NCBI GenBank assembly: GCA_022570795.1
Contig: JAKUDP010000001.1
Span: forward strand, 1,240,001-1,304,000
Source of the DNA: Sphaerulina vaccinii
Taxonomy: Eukaryota; Ascomycota; Dothideomycetes; Mycosphaerellales; Mycosphaerellaceae
Reading direction: 5' to 3'
DNA length: 64,000 nt
This document shows, piece by piece, positions 21,446 to 30,362 of the stretch. Position 1 is the stretch's first letter. Every line of letters begins with the position of its first letter. The notes below the pieces were generated by a model, which saw only the letters and a program-made list of their open reading frames with translations, had not been told where the DNA came from and made no database searches. A program made the position numbers and the translations under genes.

Positions 21446-22135
21446 TTAGCACTGGACCATCTTCGCCTTGCTCGACTCGTCCCAGGATAAGGCCCACGTC
21501 TGAAGGGGACCGGAAACCCGGTCCTCATAATAGCGAATACCGCGCATCCAGGGCTGCCAATCTATGGAGCTCGACTGAAATTCCAGCCTCATCACTCCAG
21601 CCTGAATCTTAGCTCTGTTCACGACTGGATCTTCTGCCAAGTCCACAAACTTCCAGCTCTTTCTTCTCTGATCTGCCCGTGCCCAACCTTGCGTATGACT
21701 CGCCACACTGCCGTACGCATGCCGCATCGGCTTCGCCACCAATGTCACCGATCGTAACATTGCGCCATGGCCGCCTTTTGATGCTACGTGGGACAGCCAA
21801 GACAGCATTCTGCTCCTGCCTTCGCTGAACCGGAAAGCCGTTTCGTTGTAGAAGATGTTGATGCCTTCTGCATAAGCTTGCTTGCAAGAAAGCAAGAGCG
21901 CGGGGCCCTGGTAGTAGCCATGGCGATTGTTGGCACTAGCATTTGGGACTTCACAGGTCTCTGGCAGACACAATTCGTAGATGATGTATCTAAGATCTGG
22001 AGGTATACCGAGTAGTGTCGACTTGCTTTGACCTTGGACCCCGTGGAGCGTGCTGATCTTGGGTGTAATCGGTTTCTTCTTCTCGGTCAGACTCAGTGAC
22101 ACCAGAGGCTCGCCGGCGCTTCTGCGTGTACGCAT
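21446..22135 (-). CDS. 2EXR/F-box-like domain protein (229 aa)
   Basis: Single exon. The Met at 22135 (MRTRRSAGEPLVSL) is chosen; the frame is open to 22330 but the extra 65 residues are basic and leader-like. Around residues 40-60 it has LLGIPPDLRYIIYELCLPE, the short 'LPxElRxxIY' motif of fungal F-box-like/2EXR proteins. A conserved-looking LLLSCKQAYAEGINIFYNET follows, the usual next element (CR-iy-E...lyy.n.F). These are numerous fungal proteins of mostly unknown role, some acting as substrate adaptors. No signal peptide or membrane segment. Confidence 0.7.
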   Translation of the reverse strand: MRTRRSAGEPLVSLSLTEKKKPITPKISTLHGVQGQSKSTLLGIPPDLRYIIYELCLPETCEVPNASANNRHGYYQGPALLLSCKQAYAEGINIFYNETAFRFSEGRSRMLSWLSHVASKGGHGAMLRSVTLVAKPMRHAYGSVASHTQGWARADQRRKSWKFVDLAEDPVVNRAKIQAGVMRLEFQSSSIDWQPWMRGIRYYEDRVSGPLQTWALSWDESSKAKMVQC

Positions 22136-22372
22136 CTTGATCAGTCGATATCGATGTCGAGGCAATGTCGAGGGTGTGTGGCAGGATGAACGAGGAATTA
22201 AGTTTGAGTCGATGCGTGATTTATTCGGAAGAAGAAGAAGTGAAGCTGGACGTTGGAAGCTTGAGCGCTCCTTCCGTTTCGCAAGCGCATTTCGCGCTAA
22301 CAGCCGTTGAATCATTACGCCGCTCCTCAACGTAGACGCACTCCATCAACGGACTCTATAGTATTATCAGCA

Positions 22373-24328
22373 CTATATTTCACGCGCAGTCGAGTATTGG
22401 AAGATCTTACCTAGACCACCAGGAGGCCGACTTCGCACCGCACGAAAGACAATCAAAATCAAAGCAGAACATGCTCCCAGGAAGCCAATCATCAACCAGA
22501 ACCAAGTCATCTCGCTCTCCTCGATATGCAATGGTGCATGCATCTCCGTAGCCCCATGGCCGTGACCCGACATCATCTCCTCGCCATGTGTCTCCTCTTC
22601 GTGCTCCTCCTTATGCTCCTCTGGAGCTGCAGGAGGTGAAGGCATTACATCAGGATTGAAGGTGTCAGAAGAAGTAGGCTTATCTTGATCGCTCGGCTTG
22701 CCCAAAGGCTTATAATTCATATCGCCACGATCATCGTGTGAATCAACCCGGACATCCTGGAAGCTGAGCTGGAGCAAATGTGGCTTTCGTTCCTTCAAGT
22801 CCAATATGCATTGTCCGAACAAGCCATTGGCCCACGCGAACCACGATCGACTCCAGCCACTCGAGTTGTGAGAGTTGACGCTTTCATGGATCAGGCCCAA
22901 CTGGTCTGTACTGCTCACGAGCTGTCTCAGCTGCTGTGTGATCTCTTCATCATCGTCGGACGTGAAAATTCGCATGATAGATGCCATTGGCCATGCGTTG
23001 CCTGGTCCATTGTGTGGTCCACCAACTGCCGAGATGTACTTCCCATGAGCCCAGTATGGGTTGTATATGCTGAGCGCTCTTGCCCTTGTATTTTGGTAAA
23101 TGGGATCTTTGATGTCGTGATACCCAAAGAATGCCGAAGATAGCAGTGATGGACTATTCGAATCATCCATCACGTTCATACTGCCATATCCATCAACCTC
23201 GAACGCATACACATCTCCGTGTTGCTTAGTGTGCGTAATGCCATGCTCGGTAATGGCAGCACGAATCGACAGAGACACGTCTTTCATATGTTTAGCCATG
23301 GTCTTGTTGCCCAATTGATCGACAATATCGGCTGCAAGTCCAGTGAACTGCGAGAACATCATGTTTGCTGGAATGAAGTACTGATAAATGGTAGGATCAT
23401 CACTTGGACGAAAGAATGATCGCACGAGACCAGTTCCTGTCGCTACTGGATTCCCAGTTCCATGATTCTTCATCTTTGAATAGACATATGGCTGCTCTCC
23501 TGTAGTCCCGTCCTCGTTGTACGTAGGGTAGTCCGTCATGTTCTGAGCAACATTCAGTACCATCTCGACCGCCGGGAGCCAGCTGAACTTCCGGAAGAAC
23601 TCTATATCTCCAGTCTTCTCGAAGTATGTATAGGAGAGCTGTAAGAAGGCGGCGAGTGAGTCGAGCTCATATTTGCACTCGAACACCATGTTCCAATCGT
23701 ACTCTGGCTTGATCTTCTGGCCACCGTAAGCACCATTGTAGACACGGTCTCTTCCTTGCTCCAATGGGCCCTGGAAAGCGTTGCAGTACGGCGAGCTGAG
23801 AAGGTATCGTGCTTGCAAGTTGATAGCACCTCTGAACAGCGAGGCCAGTGATTCATTGTTACTCGAAGCAGCTAAGAGTGGAGCATATGATTGCAGCTGG
23901 TTGGCAGAATCCCGAAGCCACATTGCATCGATATCGCCGGTAACAATGAACGAAAGCTCCTCTGCGGTATTGTTCTTAGAGACACCTCGCCAAGACACGG
24001 TGGTATCCAGTGTGTTGGGGAATGTGTTTTCGAAGAGTCGTTTCAAGTCCATGTCTGTGATGAAGTTCTTAACCTCGTTGATGGCCACTTCCACTATGGA
24101 GCTGTTAAAGCTCCGGCATCGAGGCTCGGGTCGCATGTAAGAGAGATTGTGCACTCCACCACTCTCTGGTCCATGCCAGCGGTCAGTATAGTCACCATAC
24201 TTCGGGCATCTTACTTGGTCTCCTTGCTCCAAGTCCTTGAAGGGGTCGAAGAAAGTATCTTTCCACTCAGCTACCTGAGCAGCAGAAAGCACGGCCAGTG
24301 GCACCAGAGTTCTCCAGAAGTAGAGCAT
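22373..24328 (-). CDS. GH125 exo-alpha-1,6-mannosidase-like protein (Mug157 family)
   Basis: Single exon, 651 aa from the Met at 24328, which gives a signal peptide (MLYFWRTLVPLAVLSAAQVA); an upstream Met at 24358 is less likely. Family signatures: CPKYGDYTDRWHGPESGGV, YMRPEPRCRSFNS, IDAMWLRDSANQLQSYAPLL, YELDSLAAFLQLSYTY, DDSNSPSLLSSAFFGY and GPHNGPGNAWPMASIMR. A single membrane segment near the C-terminus (MTWFWLMIGFLGACSALILI) follows a His/Glu-rich spacer, so the enzyme is probably membrane-anchored in the secretory pathway. GH125 enzymes remove alpha-1,6-mannose. The C-terminal anchor is unusual compared with simple secreted members. Confidence 0.9.
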   Translation of the reverse strand: MLYFWRTLVPLAVLSAAQVAEWKDTFFDPFKDLEQGDQVRCPKYGDYTDRWHGPESGGVHNLSYMRPEPRCRSFNSSIVEVAINEVKNFITDMDLKRLFENTFPNTLDTTVSWRGVSKNNTAEELSFIVTGDIDAMWLRDSANQLQSYAPLLAASSNNESLASLFRGAINLQARYLLSSPYCNAFQGPLEQGRDRVYNGAYGGQKIKPEYDWNMVFECKYELDSLAAFLQLSYTYFEKTGDIEFFRKFSWLPAVEMVLNVAQNMTDYPTYNEDGTTGEQPYVYSKMKNHGTGNPVATGTGLVRSFFRPSDDPTIYQYFIPANMMFSQFTGLAADIVDQLGNKTMAKHMKDVSLSIRAAITEHGITHTKQHGDVYAFEVDGYGSMNVMDDSNSPSLLSSAFFGYHDIKDPIYQNTRARALSIYNPYWAHGKYISAVGGPHNGPGNAWPMASIMRIFTSDDDEEITQQLRQLVSSTDQLGLIHESVNSHNSSGWSRSWFAWANGLFGQCILDLKERKPHLLQLSFQDVRVDSHDDRGDMNYKPLGKPSDQDKPTSSDTFNPDVMPSPPAAPEEHKEEHEEETHGEEMMSGHGHGATEMHAPLHIEESEMTWFWLMIGFLGACSALILIVFRAVRSRPPGGLGKIFQYSTAREI

Positions 24329-24358
24329 ATCTCCACGATAGCATCGGTGGTATGGCAA

Positions 24359-24696
24359 AGGTCCATTATTGAAGAGAAGCAGAAGTGTACGCCCCTCTCG
24401 AGGTCTGCGACTCCTGAATCAGAGTTTGGATCTGCACCACCCACGTGCAGCCGACAGCGCCACACGCGAAGCCATCCATCTTGGCGATAGGGTCTGGTAC
24501 ATTGATCCGCTATCCTCTTCCGGTCGACTCGTCTCCAGGTCAATACATGAGAGCAGAGCAGTACAGGCTGACAAGATTCGATGGAAAGACTCGTGAGAAG
24601 TCCTGAGCTTCGAAAGGTGACAATTAGCTTGCTATGAAGCAGGTCTATATCGCTACAAACGTCATGGTATTCTGTACAGCAGCAAGTCGTTCACAT
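24359..24696. other. Intergenic between GH125 start and GH72 stop
   Basis: About 340 bp; probably the GH125 promoter and the GH72 3' UTR. Nothing else recognised. Confidence 0.4.
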
Positions 24697-26214
24697 CTAC
24701 AACAGTGCGGCCCCGGCCAGCATGCTGACGAACATAATAGCGCCGCAAACCAGCGGTGCCATGTCCATGCGGGATAGCTGCACAGCGTTGGCCGCACCAG
24801 AAGAGGTCGTGCTCGATCCAGTAGCTGATGTGCCGCTACCATAAGTTGTGCTCACCGCGCCCGCGCCTGACGAAGCAGTCGCAGAGCTACCTCCGCTGGC
24901 ATCTTGAGATCCGTCACCAGTAAGACCTGGTCCAGTTCCAGCACCATCTTCCATATACTTTTCAGCACCAGTAGGCATGGCTGGAAGAGCGGAGCCTGTG
25001 AAAGGGCTGGTGTCCCAGTCGTCGGATTGGTCTGGGCATGTCTGGGTTGTGCTCGACGTAGAGTAGCCACCACCGTCGGTAGGATCGGTTACGTTGGCCA
25101 ATGCACTCTTCAGGTCGCTGAGCTGGTCGTCGACACTTGTGACGCTGCTACCGCTGATTGTGACAATGCCGTATCCGTTGCCTTCAGCAGAGTACTCGTA
25201 AACCAGACCACCGGAGAAGACCTTGGTCATCTCGGGTTGATAGAGCTCAGAAGTCTCAGCGAAAGTGCGCGTGTTGGTGATGCAACCGTACTCGGACATG
25301 CTATAACAATGTTAGTCTCTTTCCACAATAATGGCTTGATCGGTATGGCACTTACAAAAGAGGAAGGCTGTAGTTGGAGTACTGCGAGACCAGAGCCGAC
25401 CAACCGGATGTGGTGTAGGACGAAGGGTCGCACCATTCATAGTTGTTGATTGCGTAGAAGTCGGAGATGGTTTGGCTCTCGCCGCAGTCCATGTACTGCG
25501 CCATCAGATACTGATTCTCTGAGACATCCGCAGCAGAGTATCCAACAGGGATGCTTCGGTATCCACGTTCGCCGATGTACTGCTTCATGTCTCGAGTGAC
25601 AGCCTTAACATATGGTGCCGCAGACGTGGAGTTGCTGTCATTGATGACTTCGTTACCGGAGAAGAAGAGTAGCGTGTTACTGTAACCAGCGAATACATCT
25701 TACGATCGTTAGCTGAAGTATTCAAGTGGTCAAGGATCCCTGACATACCGATTGTTGCGAAGATGCTCTGCAAGTAAGTCGGGTTATACGATACTCCCGG
25801 CGAGTCTCTGTTCAAAGAGTACTTTGGAGTGTTGACATCGAGCGCTAGGTAGATTCCTGCTTCGGCGAGCGCATTCATGCATTCATCGTGGTTCGCAGTG
25901 TTGTCGACAGTGTACACCCGAATCGTGTTTAATCCCAAGTCCTTGAAGACAGGAATGTCACGCGAGCAAGTGTCGTAGTCGGCTAGAGGATCCGTGACAT
26001 CGCTCGACCCTCCAGGCTGATAATCGACACCTCGAATGTAGAAACGATCCTCGCCAGCGAAGAAGGCGTTGCCCTTTGTAGTCACTGTTGGGAGTGTTGT
26101 GGATGTCCCTGTGGCAGAAGCGCTGGTGCTCTTGGTGGCGCGAGCCTCAATTTGTGCCGGTCCAGCGGCTGCGAGAGTGGCGCAAAAAGCGAGCGCAATC
26201 GAAGCGTTCTTCAT
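24697..26214 (-). CDS. GH72 beta-1,3-glucanosyltransferase, GPI-anchored (Gel/Gas family)
   Basis: Three exons, 470 aa: 25749-26214, 25356-25698, 24697-25300; introns of 50 and 55 nt, GT..AG, in frame. Signal peptide MKNASIALAFCATLAAAG. GH72 motifs: FYIRGVDYQPGG, LNTIRVYTVDN, acid/base Glu172 in FFSGNEVIND and nucleophile Glu273 in FMSEYGC. The domain ends near PEMTKVFSGGLVYEYS. A Ser/Gly/Thr-rich stalk and a C-terminal hydrophobic GPI signal (CGAIMFVSMLAGAALL) follow. No Cys-rich CBM43 (X8) module is present, so it is the short subtype. It elongates beta-1,3-glucan chains at the plasma membrane/cell wall. A Ser/Thr insertion follows the signal peptide. Confidence 0.93.
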
Positions 26215-27192
26215 GTTTGTGTGTTTAAGCTCAATCGTAGGTCGTAAAGGTGTTATCCAGAGTTCTCTGTAAGTCGAAGCGAGTGTGAACGTTGGAGACA
26301 ATGAAACGAGAGTAATGTATTACAAGAAGCTGGTGGAAAGTCACAAAGACGGGAAAGATGTCGACAGCGAGAGCAGAAGAGAGTCTTGAGAAGGAGAAGC
26401 ACGTCGTCAAGGCTTGACAAGCATCGACAAACCGTTGGTTTCGAGCGTCGTCTGGACGCGTAATCTTGGCGGCTCATGGGGGGTCTTGCTCCACTCCTAT
26501 CAGCGCTGGTGCGAATGATAATCGACGAGGACTCGTCGGCTTCTCCAATTTTCGAGCTGGACCGAGCGATGGTGTCTTCCTGTACGAAAGTTTGGTGTCA
26601 GAAGTCTTGATGAAAGTACGCGTTCATGGCGCAGAACTCAAAGACTTCTCTTTCTTTCATCTTTCCGAGTGCCCAAGTCTTGGTGTCTTGCAGCATGTTG
26701 AGCGTAGGCTCTGCCTCGCTAGTAGTGCCATTAGCATGAGACAGACAGAAGGAGCGAGATGGCGCCGCTCGAGACGTGGAGAAATCAACCTGGTGATTGT
26801 GATGTCGTTGGTGGAATTGAAGAGATTGGCTCGAGGTGGAGTTTTCCAACACATTGATGCCTGATGATGCCTGAGAATCAATGTCTACCAACCTCCCTTG
26901 CTCTCCTCGCTCTCTGACTTCAACAAACGGATACCACAGTCACCATCAGAGCACACCTGCTCCCGCTCTTGAACCATGCATCATTGGCCTTGTGGCAGTG
27001 ATAATGCGGAGTCTCTCCATCTGTGGTCCTTCTGGGCTGTTCAAGGCTGTTTATTTACAATACTGAGTCCTTGTTCTATAGTTCTACTTATCGTTGTATC
27101 CTGCGAAGCAAGGGACGGCAATGTATACATCGTCACAATCTGACGTTTCCCTATCTTTGGTACCTTTGACAGCACATACACGAACTAGCATA
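26215..27192. other. Intergenic; divergent promoters of GH72 and GT92 genes
   Basis: Nearly 1 kb between start codons; no supported gene. A pyrimidine-rich stretch lies near 26880-26930. A minus-strand frame at 26598-26891 has no domain features. Confidence 0.45.
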
Positions 27193-28203
27193 ATGATGGG
27201 CAGCTTGCTAAAAGTCTTTCACACGATCCCATGGCGATTAGTCCTCCCCATTACACTCTGCCTGTTGGCATTGCACATTATCTTCTTCGACCAAGACCAG
27301 TCCATACTTCACGCTTTCAACCCGACTGGAAGCTCTCCTCAGGCGTCAAAACCAGCAAGTCATTCTTTTGCCAGTATTTGGCCCTGGAGTAAACCGACTC
27401 CAGAACCATCCTATATCGCATTCTGCATGGCCGTCAAAGATCAAGGGCCCGATCTGGAAGAGTACTTCGTGCACCACTACTTTCATCACGGCATAAAACG
27501 GTTCTATATCATGGACGATGGCTCAGATCCACCACTCTCCTCTTTCGACTATCCCGGCGTGCCGCGCTCTATTTTGACTTTCGTCTACCAAGACCAAGCG
27601 ATTCGCGGACATGACACGCAGGTTGATATCTACGCCAGCTGTCAGAGGGACTACGGGCATCTGCATACATGGATAGCGTATTTGGATGCTGATGAGTTCT
27701 TGGAGACGCCGGGGAATGAGACGCTGAAGGAGATTCTGGAGGACTCCGAAGCTGATGACACCGTGGGCGCACTGGCAATGAATTGGAAGATGCATGGGAG
27801 CAGCGGCTTATTGACTCGACCCGAGAGTGTGAGGAAGTCGTTTGTGGACTGTGTTAGTGATCGAGATGAGGATACGCATGGAGGCTTGACTGATAATAGA
27901 CACGTGAAAGTAATTGTGAGGACGGACAAGGGGATCAAACCACTGGGTCCCCATAGTTGGACTGTTAAGGGCAATACAGTGGGCGAGCACGGTGGTGCAA
28001 TTGGGACTTCTCCGTTTAGGAGACCGATCACGAGAGATCGGATTGCCGTGCATCACTACGCGACGAAGAGCAAGGAGGAGTATGAAGAGAAGAAGCATAG
28101 GGGCAATGCAATGACTGATCCCAAGGGCGATCAGTTCTGGATCGATGTAAATGAGATATACACATTGGAGGAGTGCAAGGAGATGGTAGACTACGATCCG
28201 TGA
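27193..28203 (+). CDS. GT92-like (DUF23) type II membrane glycosyltransferase
   Basis: Single exon, 336 aa from the ATG at 27193 (MMGSLLKVFHTIPWR); an in-frame Met at 27121 is possible. One N-terminal membrane anchor (LVLPITLCLLALHIIFF) precedes a short stem and the catalytic domain. Recognisable blocks are IAFCMAVKDQGPDLEEYFVHH (first half), FYIMDDGSDPPL, ASCQRDYG..TWIAYLDADEF with the DxD-type DAD motif, and AMNWKMHGSSG with a downstream IAVHHYATKS. This is the usual order in GT92/DUF23 proteins. It is expected in the Golgi; acceptor unknown. This is the last intact gene before the transposon island, whose TSD begins 562 bp past its stop. Confidence 0.85.
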   Translation: MMGSLLKVFHTIPWRLVLPITLCLLALHIIFFDQDQSILHAFNPTGSSPQASKPASHSFASIWPWSKPTPEPSYIAFCMAVKDQGPDLEEYFVHHYFHHGIKRFYIMDDGSDPPLSSFDYPGVPRSILTFVYQDQAIRGHDTQVDIYASCQRDYGHLHTWIAYLDADEFLETPGNETLKEILEDSEADDTVGALAMNWKMHGSSGLLTRPESVRKSFVDCVSDRDEDTHGGLTDNRHVKVIVRTDKGIKPLGPHSWTVKGNTVGEHGGAIGTSPFRRPITRDRIAVHHYATKSKEEYEEKKHRGNAMTDPKGDQFWIDVNEIYTLEECKEMVDYDP

Positions 28204-28765
28204 AGAATGGCCAGCGCCCGCCTAAAGCAGCAATATCATCGAAGTTCAACAGAGGCCTTTTAAAGCTCGCAAGGAAGCTCACTTTATCGCATTGTTGCGA
28301 AAAGTATAACTGCTGGTACCAGAGCAGAGATTGTGAATACACTAGTTTCCGTCTTCCCGTAACCAATATGAATGGCCTCCTGGTTGTGAGGTTTGCCCAC
28401 ATGCCTAGCGGTTTTCAACACCTCTCCTTCTCCTCTTCCTCCAGGTTGGACATCTTTACCTCACCGTACAGCATCACTACCCGCCCAGAAGTCTATTACA
28501 TCACGACAAGTCCCTCCCCAGCTCGGAACCTGGGGATGAGTACATGCACGCGACATCACTTTATCGGATCGAAGGCACTCGGTCCCGTCGCTTCGGACAA
28601 GGCACATGTCGAGCATACAATCAGCTTCAACGCTTCCACATCCAGTAGCTTCGACATCACGCTATCGTCTTGGCTATGCATGCCGCCATGTCGTCAGAAG
28701 CACTCCGGTCAACTCCCACGCGCTCAGCATGCACGCGAGCTGTTATAAGGATAAACGTTCTCTGA
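28204..28765. other. Normal-composition flank before the transposon island
   Basis: No gene supported; an open plus frame (28173-28748) overlaps the GT92 3' end without domain features. Composition is ordinary right up to the target-site duplication, with no RIP-like loss of CA/TG. Confidence 0.5.
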
Positions 28766-28773
28766 CTTGTGTT
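28766..28773. repeat. Left 8-bp target-site duplication (CTTGTGTT)
   Basis: CTTGTGTT directly abuts the left terminal inverted repeat at 28774. An identical octamer abuts the right end at 46651-46658. Eight-base duplications are typical of hAT transposition. Confidence 0.85.
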
Positions 28774-28794
28774 CATAGATTTTGAGTTCTGAGT
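28774..28794 (+). repeat. Left terminal inverted repeat of the hAT element
   Basis: The first 21 bp are a perfect inverted match to 46630-46650 (begins CATAGATTTTGAG). The next ~65 bp, to about 28860, are rich in TTGAGT/ACTCAA and keep CA/TG dinucleotides. Confidence 0.85.
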
Positions 28795-28859
28795 GAGTAT
28801 TTACTCAAACTCAATACTCAACTTATAAGTTGAGTTTAAGTCCGTAATTTGGAGGCTGA

Positions 28860-30115
28860 GTTAAGTACTTACTACTTAATTAGTAGTAGATTAGCGGCCT
28901 TAGTAGGCAGTATATTAGCATACTTAGAGAGCTTCTTAGTACTCTTCTAAGCCTATAATTTTATAGGCAAATATATATAAATTAAGAGATCTAAGGAGCA
29001 ATAGTACTAGTATAGAAAGAAGAGGTATATTCTAGAAATAAAGCCAAAGTAAGAGTATACTAACTCTTAGTAGATACTAAGTTCTTAGTAGTCTAAAAAG
29101 AACTTTTTAGAGTTACTATTACTAGCTTAGAAGTATATAACTAGCTATATTATTAATCTAGTAGTTTAAGAGTTTCTTAACTAAGAAAATACTACTAAAG
29201 AGACTAATATAGCCGAGGAATCCGACTCTTCTAAGAACGAGATAGTAGTACTAGTAAAAGAGTCTATAGTACTACTATATATTTCTAATATATAAGCTAA
29301 GTATATATTCTCGAGGCTTCGAAACTACTACTACTAGATACAAGACGCGCTAGTATAGATAGCTATTATTACTATATAGAGAGAGTATATTAAAGCTAGA
29401 TATAGCTACTATCTATCTAGTATTTATAAGCTCTACTAGTTTATAAATAAAAAAGTTAGTTACTATTTCTTTCTATAGAAGTACTAGTATAGTAAGACTT
29501 ACTAGAATACGAAATATTACTATAAAAGATATTTTAAAAAAATATAGAAAAGTAGTAATATATATAGTATTTACTTATAATAGAATCTAGTAGGTAGATT
29601 TATATATAATTATAATAATAAAAAAGCTTATAAAAGCTCTATTAAAGTAGTAGATAGTATTATTATTATAGAAGAAGTAGAAAAAAGTATTATTATTATA
29701 AATTAGTAACTATTTCTTTACTTACTTAATATAAATTATATTATAAAACTAAAGTTTAATATATATAAACTATTTCTCTATATTTCTTATATTATTTTAT
29801 TTAAGAATTAAAGCTAACTATTCTATTAGTACGTACCTAAGGCTCTATATATAGAAAGGCTCGGCTATAAGCTATATAAACTTAAATTTTTAGCTTCTAG
29901 CTTTAAAAAGTATATTATATAATATTAAAGCGCAACCTTCTATATAAAATATCTATAGATAGTCTAGATAAAAAGAATATTTATTAAAGTAACTCTAGTA
30001 GAAATAATAGAAAAACCTAGAAAGTAAAATAATAAAAGACTAGTAATATACTAGCTAAAAAGTAATAAACTCTATTCTAGAGGCTTAGTTTTCTTATACT
30101 AGAAACTACTATAAC
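28860..30115 (+). pseudogene. Left internal part of hAT element, degenerate reading frame of unknown identity
   Basis: Heavily RIP-mutated. On the plus strand (about 29195-30100) one frame is interrupted almost only by TAG/TAA codons that could derive from CAG/TGG/CAA. It contains charged runs (AEESDSSKNEIVVLVKES), so it may be a former coding region. I do not recognise a family. It could be an N-terminal exon, or an extra gene of the hAT element, or chance. Confidence 0.35.
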
Positions 30116-30362
30116 TATCGAAATAGAATAATAATATATATACCTATAATATATAGAAAGAGTCTTAATATATAATAGAAGTAGAAGTATTAGATAGGAA
30201 CTAACTATATTAATTATATTAGTTAGATATAGATTATATCTCCTTCTAAGATATAGAGTATTAGATAAGTTATATAACCTACTATTATATAATATATATT
30301 ATATAATCTAATCTCTAAGAGAGTATCTCTTAGATAGTCTAACTAGACTATACTTTCTAATA
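30116..30362 (-). repeat. Copia 3' LTR
   Basis: Direct repeat of 35598-35844 (247 bp) with only scattered C/T and G/A differences. Confidence 0.87.
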
